This document shows, in pieces, positions 6,554 to 10,388 of a DNA stretch of 10,388 bases (position 1 is the stretch's first letter; the number at the start of each line of letters is the position of its first letter). The position numbers and the translations under genes are program-made. Below the pieces are notes generated by a model that saw only the letters and a list, made by a program, of their open reading frames with translations, was not told where the DNA came from and did not search any database. The stretch is from Clostridia bacterium (GTDB lineage Bacteria > Bacillota > Clostridia > Oscillospirales > CAG-272): positions 1 through 10,388 of the forward strand of contig CAAGJL010000137.1 in NCBI GenBank assembly GCA_900770145.1, in the 5' to 3' direction.

Positions 6554-8347
6554 ATGAACTCCAAACTGAATCACAAGACTCTGCACGCCGATTTCTGCGT
6601 GGTAGGGGGTGGACTTTCGGGCTGTTTTGCCGCTCTTTCCGCGGCGCGCCACGGCGCAAAGGTCATTCTGATGCAGGACAGACCCGTGCTTGGCGGCAAC
6701 GCCTCCTCCGAGATCCGGATGTGGGTGCGGGGGGCGAAAGGCAAGTTTGACCGCGAAAGCGGGCTGATCAGTGAGTTGGAGGAGCGAAATATCCGCAACA
6801 ACCCCACGCTGGTCTCTTCCCTTTTTGACGCTACGCTGTACGATATGGTGCAGGAAAACCCCAACATCACGCTTCTGATGAACTGCTCCTGCGCGGACGC
6901 CGCGGTGGAGCACGGTAAAATTCTTTCGGTGACGGGCTGGCAACTGACCACTTACACGTGGATCACGGTAAACGCCAAACTGTTTGCCGACTGCTCCGGC
7001 GACAGTATCTTAGCCCCGCTGGTCAGCGCGCGCTATCGCCACGGGCGGGAATCCGCGCTGGAAACCGGCGAGAGCCTTGCCCCCAAGGACGGGGACAAGA
7101 TGACGATGGGTATGTCGGTTCTGCTGGCGGCACGAGAGACCGATCACCCGGTGCCTTTTACGCCCCCCTCTTTTGCCAATGTCTACCCGGACGACGAGTG
7201 CTTTTCCAACGGCACCGCGACGCACGAACACGCAGAGTTGCGCAATCAGAAGATCGCCACCAGCGGGTGCAACCTATGGTGGATTGAACTCGGCGGCGAT
7301 ATGCACAGCATTTACGACGCGGACAAAGTGCGCGCGGAACTGCTTGCCGCGGTATTCGGCGTGTGGGATCACCTCAAAAACCGGGGCGACCACGGGATGG
7401 AAAACTGGGATCTGGAATTTGTCGGTTTTCTGCCCGGCAAGCGCGAAAGCAGGCGCTACGTCGGCGACTGTGTAATGAACGAACACGACGTGGTCAAGGG
7501 CGGCAACTTCCCGGATGAGGTGGCTTTCGGCGGCTGGCCGCTGGACGACCACAACCCGCACGGGATGCGCAGGGTCGGGGAGGAGACGCACCCCTCGGTC
7601 ACCATTCCGGTGCCGATCTACGGAATCCCTTACCGCTCGTTGTATTCCGTCAATGTGGAAAACCTGATGTTTGCGGGCAGAAATATCAGCGTCACGCATG
7701 CGGCGCTTTCCTCCACCCGCGTGATGGCTACCTGCTCGCTGATCGGGCAGGCGGTGGGTACCGCCGCCGCGCTGGCGCTCTCCAAAAAGTGCACCCCGCG
7801 CTATGTGGCGCAGAAATACGTGCCGCTGCTGCAAAAGGAATTGCAGGATGACGGCATGTTCCTCCCCCACATCAAAAACACCTACAACAAGGCGCTGCTG
7901 CACGCCGAATCCAACCTGACCGAGGCGGAAAAGGCAACGCTTTTCAATGGGGTGGAACGCCCGCGGGAAAAGGAGGGCGAAAACGGCATTGTCAAAGCGC
8001 CCGGCGACGTGTTGGAATTTACCTTTGAGACGCCGGTAAAAATCCGGGAAGTACGTTTCCGGTTTGACCCGGATTTCGGACGGATGAGCATTTCCGACAA
8101 CAAAAAAATGCGCGTTTTTGCGATGAAACTGCACACCGGCAAGGATTTTGTCCCCGTGCGTGTGGCAAACACGATTGTGCGGGATTTCCTCATCGTTGCG
8201 GACGGCAAGGAGGTTGCCCGCGTGGAGGGCAACTACCTCTCAAACCTGCGTGTGCCGGTTCATACAACCGCAAAGAAATTGGAAATTCACCTGCTTGCCA
8301 CCGGCGGCGCGGAAAAGATCACGCTGTTTGGGTTGGATATTCTCTGA
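6554..8347 (+). CDS. FAD-dependent oxidoreductase (FAD_oxidored type) with C-terminal beta-rich domain
   Basis: This 597-residue protein starts at an ATG preceded by a near-perfect AAGGAGG, 21 bases after the HAD gene. The N-terminal dinucleotide-binding fold has VVGGGLSG (GxGxxG, 18-23) and then LGGNASSEIRMWVRG. A second FAD-contact stretch, NLMFAGRNISVTHAALSSTRVMAT, begins at residue 370. This pattern fits the broad FAD_oxidored family (PF12831), whose members are mostly uncharacterised and frequent near carbohydrate genes. A C-terminal part (about 455-597) rich in beta strands resembles a galactose-binding or jelly-roll appendage, for example LEFTFETPVKIREVRFRFD and LEIHLLATGG. There is no signal peptide, so it should act in the cytoplasm. 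As last gene of the operon it may oxidise or reduce a product of the aldolase/TPP/phosphatase steps. That role is inference; the FAD-binding assignment is firm. Confidence 0.85.
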   Translation: MNSKLNHKTLHADFCVVGGGLSGCFAALSAARHGAKVILMQDRPVLGGNASSEIRMWVRGAKGKFDRESGLISELEERNIRNNPTLVSSLFDATLYDMVQENPNITLLMNCSCADAAVEHGKILSVTGWQLTTYTWITVNAKLFADCSGDSILAPLVSARYRHGRESALETGESLAPKDGDKMTMGMSVLLAARETDHPVPFTPPSFANVYPDDECFSNGTATHEHAELRNQKIATSGCNLWWIELGGDMHSIYDADKVRAELLAAVFGVWDHLKNRGDHGMENWDLEFVGFLPGKRESRRYVGDCVMNEHDVVKGGNFPDEVAFGGWPLDDHNPHGMRRVGEETHPSVTIPVPIYGIPYRSLYSVNVENLMFAGRNISVTHAALSSTRVMATCSLIGQAVGTAAALALSKKCTPRYVAQKYVPLLQKELQDDGMFLPHIKNTYNKALLHAESNLTEAEKATLFNGVERPREKEGENGIVKAPGDVLEFTFETPVKIREVRFRFDPDFGRMSISDNKKMRVFAMKLHTGKDFVPVRVANTIVRDFLIVADGKEVARVEGNYLSNLRVPVHTTAKKLEIHLLATGGAEKITLFGLDIL

Positions 8348-8358
8348 CGGACGAGGGG

Positions 8359-8429
8359 ATGTTCCGATCGGATCTTCCCTGACGGGAGAGAATATGTTCG
8401 GGGCGAATCTTCCTTTGACGATTGAGAAT
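8359..8429 (+). repeat. Degenerate tandem repeat, 35-36 base unit, downstream of the operon
   Basis: Two adjacent units, 8359-8393 and 8394-8429, both begin ATGTTC. They share ATCTTCC, TGACG and GAGAAT and align at about 27 of 36 positions with one gap. A third, weaker partial unit may include the end of the upstream gene, since CTGACGG recurs at 8344 and 8379 (period 35). Unit one contains the palindrome TCCGATCGGA (8363-8372). The stretch lies between the last stop codon and the operon terminator, so it would be transcribed as 3' untranslated RNA. No reading frame is supported. Confidence 0.5.
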
Positions 8430-8443
8430 AAAGCATTGTGAAA

Positions 8444-8491
8444 AGATAAAAATGCGGAGGGAGTCTGAAAACTCCCTCCGCATTTTTATCT
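8444..8491. terminator. Strong bidirectional intrinsic terminator of the four-gene operon
   Basis: A perfect 21-bp inverted repeat (8444-8464 with 8471-8491) surrounds the loop CTGAAA. The core GCGGAGGGAGT is GC-rich, and both outer ends carry A/T runs (CATTTTTATCT on the plus strand, CATTTTTATCTT on the minus strand). It can therefore stop transcription from either side. It lies 96 bases after the flavoenzyme stop. The minus-strand gene ending at 8710 converges on it. Confidence 0.92.
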
Positions 8492-8545
8492 CATCCTGAA
8501 AATCCGTGCGCTTTTCCGCACAAATACGGCGGTTCCTTTCGGAAT

Positions 8546-8623
8546 GACGCCCTGTCCCCCGTGTCACGCAGAGCGTCGGGCAACCGGCGGGAGCAATCCC
8601 ACGCCCTGCGGGAACGGGGCGTC
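8546..8623. repeat. Structured intergenic element, likely dispersed-repeat remnant
   Basis: Arms GACGCCCTGTCCCC (8546-8559) and GGGAACGGGGCGTC (8610-8623) pair at 13 of 14 positions, counting one G-T. A second nested stem pairs GCGTCGGG (8573-8580) with CCCACGC (8598-8604), with one bulged base. The wording GTCACGCAGAGCG ... GCAATCCCACG resembles the widespread bacterial intergenic repeat that reads TGTCATTGCGAGC ... GGCAATC. That repeat often produces false reading frames containing CHAER; here the false frame has CHAERRATGG. The resemblance is from memory. The rest of the gap, 8624-8709, shows nothing I can name. Confidence 0.4.
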
Positions 8624-8709
8624 GCCGCGCTCAAACCCTCAAACGGGTACGGGAGATGCCATACAACTCCTCCGGATTCCGTTGCAGAAACCGCTCTTTT
8701 GTCACATCC

Positions 8710-9180
8710 TCACGCTTTCGCCGGGGGCGGGTTTTCACGGATGAAAGCATCCATCAGTTCCGCCGCAGTCTCAATGGTGGCAAGACAGGGGCGGGTTTTG
8801 TAATATTCTTCGGTGCGTGCGTCCGGCACGGGGGTGGTGCCGATTCCGGCAACGCGGTTCTGCAACAGTTCCCGACAGATGATGGTGCCGTACTTTTCCC
8901 GAAACCGGTTGCACAGCGCCTGCTCCTTTGCGTAAATTTCCGCTTTTTTGTGCTGATCGACAATGTCGTCATAGCCATAGAGAGCCCCCAACACCAGCGT
9001 CATCCCCGATACCGCGCCGCATCCCTCCCGCTGGCGGGCAAACCCGCCGCCAAAGGCGGCGGCAAGGCGGCACGCTTCGCTCTCGGTCATCCCGGTCACA
9101 TCCGAAAAGGCGGCAAACACCGCCTGCGAGCAGTTTGCCCCTTTCAAAAACAATTCCCGCGCTTTTTGTGCGTGATTCAT
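8710..9180 (-). CDS. C_GCAxxG_C_C family protein
   Basis: This 156-residue protein starts at the ATG at 9180, giving MNHAQKARELFLKG, the usual beginning of this family. Conserved cysteines are visible as C17 (GANCSQAVFAAF), C54 in GCGAVSGM (the GCAxxG-like block), C90 (ALCNRF) and C102 (IICREL). Additional cysteines are C37 and C132. The family is small, cytoplasmic and of unknown biochemical role. The ordered cysteines suggest metal or redox chemistry, which is inference. The ribosome binding site is poor (GC-rich GGGGCGG immediately upstream). A TTG 63 bases further upstream is an alternative start but would add an AT-rich tail that does not look family-like. It lies 84 bases downstream of the methyltransferase-like gene on the same strand and may be co-transcribed with it. 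The family assignment is confident. Confidence 0.85.
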   Translation of the reverse strand: MNHAQKARELFLKGANCSQAVFAAFSDVTGMTESEACRLAAAFGGGFARQREGCGAVSGMTLVLGALYGYDDIVDQHKKAEIYAKEQALCNRFREKYGTIICRELLQNRVAGIGTTPVPDARTEEYYKTRPCLATIETAAELMDAFIRENPPPAKA

Positions 9181-9264
9181 ACCGCCGCCCCGCTTTCCAA
9201 AATTCAGATTTGCTTTTTCAAGTTTTGTATTAAAATATTCCAATTTTATAAAACCGTTTTCAAA

Positions 9265-10185
9265 TTACCAGAGTTCCGGGTTCAAATAGCAACGAATTGT
9301 GTCCTCCAACCAGTATTCAAACCGTGCGCCGGGGCACTTTTGCTCATAGTTTTTCATTTTCAGATACAGATCTTTGCCGTCGCCCGCGTCGTGCCAGATG
9401 TCGGTATATACAAAATCAAACGCCCCCGCCATTTCGGTTTCGGCAAAATCAAATGCGTCACGGCAGACAAAGCGCAATTTCTCCCGATGGGGGAACCGCG
9501 GCAAAATCCATTTGCGGAACAGCGCAATCACTTCCTCGCTCACGTCTACCACCGTGACCGACTCCACATTTTCTTTTTGCGAAGCGTGATAGGCAAAATA
9601 TCCCAGCCCCAGACCAAAGGTCAGCACCCGCCCGCGTGCGGCGGCAATCGCCTTTTTGTGGGTGGTAATCTCATTGGGTTGCAGGGTCATCCATTCCCTG
9701 CCGTTTTCAAACACGGCGGGGTAGGTATACTTCTCCCGGAAAAAGCCGATCTGCGGGGGCATCCGCCCGGCCGGTCTGAGTTTGAAATCGCGAAAAACAA
9801 ACGCCTCCATCGGGGCAAATTCGCCCCCGGCAAAGCGCCAGCTGCCACTGGTCGCCTCTACCGCCCCGACATCACGGAAATAGGGGTCGCCCCGGTATTC
9901 CGCCGCGTCCAGTTCATAGATCGCGGGGCGCAACCAATGCTCATAAAATACGCGATCCCGCCCGCCGGGGTCATACCCAGCGATGGCGGCAACATATTCC
10001 GCGTATGCGTCGGCAAGCGAAATGCGGCATTCTTTTGCCAGTTCCGCCGCCATTTTCGCCGTAATCGCGCGGGGGTAAAGTTCCAGATACAGCCCCATCA
10101 GGCGCACCAATTGATTGTTATAGCGCCGCACCGAGTCGGCAGGAAGCCCCGCGATACTTCCGATCTCGTTGTCGAGGATACCCAT
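9265..10185 (-). CDS. Putative SAM-dependent methyltransferase (class I fold), uncharacterised
   Basis: This 306-residue protein starts at the ATG at 10185, preceded by AAAGGA at 7-base spacing. The C-terminal half has class I methyltransferase features. There is a glycine-rich motif I, VLTFGLGLGYFAYH (GLGLG at 191-195), then an acidic residue ending the next strand in TVVDVSEEVI (D214). CRDAFDFAE follows and then a motif IV-like FDFVYTDIWHD (D262). The layout also recalls spermidine-synthase-like proteins. The N-terminal half (about 1-170) is not recognised. It is mostly helical up to about 100, then contains a segment with REKYTYPAVFENGREWMTL leading into the fold. No membrane or signal segments are seen. 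The substrate is unknown. It follows the tRNA-His terminator and precedes the cysteine-rich protein on the same strand. Confidence 0.65.
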   Translation of the reverse strand: MGILDNEIGSIAGLPADSVRRYNNQLVRLMGLYLELYPRAITAKMAAELAKECRISLADAYAEYVAAIAGYDPGGRDRVFYEHWLRPAIYELDAAEYRGDPYFRDVGAVEATSGSWRFAGGEFAPMEAFVFRDFKLRPAGRMPPQIGFFREKYTYPAVFENGREWMTLQPNEITTHKKAIAAARGRVLTFGLGLGYFAYHASQKENVESVTVVDVSEEVIALFRKWILPRFPHREKLRFVCRDAFDFAETEMAGAFDFVYTDIWHDAGDGKDLYLKMKNYEQKCPGARFEYWLEDTIRCYLNPELW

Positions 10186-10226
10186 CCCGCGTTCCTTTCC
10201 TTATTATAAAAATATCTGACTGATAT

Positions 10227-10256
10227 GAAAAAAGCACTTGCCTTGCAAGTGCTTTT
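10227..10256 (-). terminator. Intrinsic terminator after tRNA-His
   Basis: A 12-bp stem, AAAAGCACTTGC (10230-10241) with GCAAGTGCTTTT (10245-10256), has a 3-base loop. On the minus strand it ends in a run of six T (10233-10228). It begins 5 bases after the encoded CCA of tRNA-His, so it probably ends the tRNA transcript. This makes read-through into the methyltransferase-like gene less likely. Confidence 0.88.
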
Positions 10257-10260
10257 CAAG

Positions 10261-10338
10261 TGGGGTGGGTGATGGGTCTCGAACCCACGACCTCCAGGGC
10301 CACAACCTGGCGCTCTAACCAACTGAGCTACACTCACC
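10261..10338 (-). tRNA. tRNA-His (anticodon GTG)
   Basis: The minus strand folds into a full cloverleaf of 78 bases including the extra 5' G (G-1) and encoded CCA. The D arm is GCTC-AGTTGGTTA-GAGC. The anticodon stem CCAGG/CCTGG encloses TTGTGGC with anticodon GTG. The variable loop is AGGTC and the T arm is GTGGG-TTCGAGA-CCCAT. G-1 pairs with discriminator C73, the histidine identity feature. The acceptor stem GTGAGTG/CACCCAC has one mismatch, A4 with C69, where G-C would be expected. Confidence 0.95.
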
Positions 10339-10356
10339 ATATGAAAATTTCGGAAA

Positions 10357-10388
10357 TGGCGCGCCTTGGGGGATTCGAACCCTCGACC
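10357..10388 (-). tRNA. 3' part of a second tRNA, possibly tRNA-Arg (truncated by window edge)
   Basis: The minus strand shows the T arm (GAGGG-TTCGAAT-CCCCC), a 3' acceptor strand AAGGCGC, discriminator G and encoded CCA, 18 bases upstream of tRNA-His. The missing 5' strand should read GCGCCTT. A GCGCC acceptor with discriminator G resembles Firmicutes tRNA-Arg, but the anticodon lies outside the window, so identity is a guess. The T stem has an A-C mismatch (positions 50-64). Confidence 0.8.

Noticed and set aside
8544..8744. Plus-strand small open frame containing CHAERRATGG
   Set aside because: It is a translation of the intergenic repeat-like element, with no convincing ribosome binding site.
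9181..9263. AT-rich promoter (TTGAAA at 9263-9258) for the C_GCAxxG_C_C gene
   Set aside because: No -10 lies at an acceptable spacing, so co-transcription with the upstream gene is as likely.
8656..10209. Plus-strand open frame of 517 codons
   Set aside because: It is antisense to the C_GCAxxG_C_C and methyltransferase-like genes and crosses their intergenic gap. No domain is recognisable.
10203..10231. TATAAT with weak TTTTCA 17 bases upstream as promoter of the methyltransferase-like gene
   Set aside because: The start of transcription would fall inside the ribosome binding site, and the -35 overlaps the terminator T run. It is possible but not supported enough.
10098..10340. Minus-strand small open frame beginning MVSVAQLVRAPG
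   Set aside because: It reads through tRNA-His and its terminator. Such peptides are a common artefact of translated tRNA genes.

Overview
The window looks like a chromosomal piece of a Gram-positive, Clostridia-like (Firmicutes) genome of fairly high GC content. Supporting signs are near-consensus housekeeping promoters (TTGACA / TATAAT with 17-18 base spacers), strong AGGAGG-type ribosome binding sites, intrinsic hairpin terminators, a C_GCAxxG_C_C family protein and tRNA genes with encoded CCA. The taxonomic placement is inference from style, not from a marker gene.

Layout. On the minus strand, positions 1-1554 carry most of a divergent methionyl-tRNA synthetase-like gene (its 3' end lies outside the window) with its own promoter at 1606-1635. 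Also on the minus strand, 1732-2271 is mscL, the large-conductance mechanosensitive channel, with a consensus promoter and a clear terminator. A divergent intergenic region (2272-2454) then feeds a four-gene plus-strand operon, 2455-8347: an HMGL-like aldolase with an extra C-terminal domain, an acetolactate-synthase-like thiamine-diphosphate enzyme, a HAD phosphatase, and an FAD-dependent oxidoreductase with a C-terminal beta-rich domain. Gaps are 14, -1 and 21 bases, and a 21-bp perfect hairpin at 8444-8491 closes the unit. From 8348 to 8709 there is no gene. That stretch holds a degenerate 35-36 base tandem repeat, the terminator and a folded intergenic repeat-like element. The minus-strand block 8710-10185 has a C_GCAxxG_C_C protein and a putative SAM-dependent methyltransferase. 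Upstream of them on the same strand are a tRNA-His gene with terminator and the 3' part of a second tRNA.

How the genes may work together. The aldolase and TPP enzyme both belong to families acting on 2-keto acids and aldehydes. Relatives of this pair, as I recall them, occur in surface-polysaccharide gene clusters rather than in branched-chain amino acid operons. Here they are coupled to a phosphatase and a flavoenzyme with no glycosyltransferase or ilvC/ilvN in sight. The best candidate for an undescribed system is therefore this four-enzyme operon, probably a small pathway that builds or remodels a carbohydrate-like or keto-acid metabolite. Its substrate cannot be read from the sequence. 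The other genes are housekeeping or poorly characterised.
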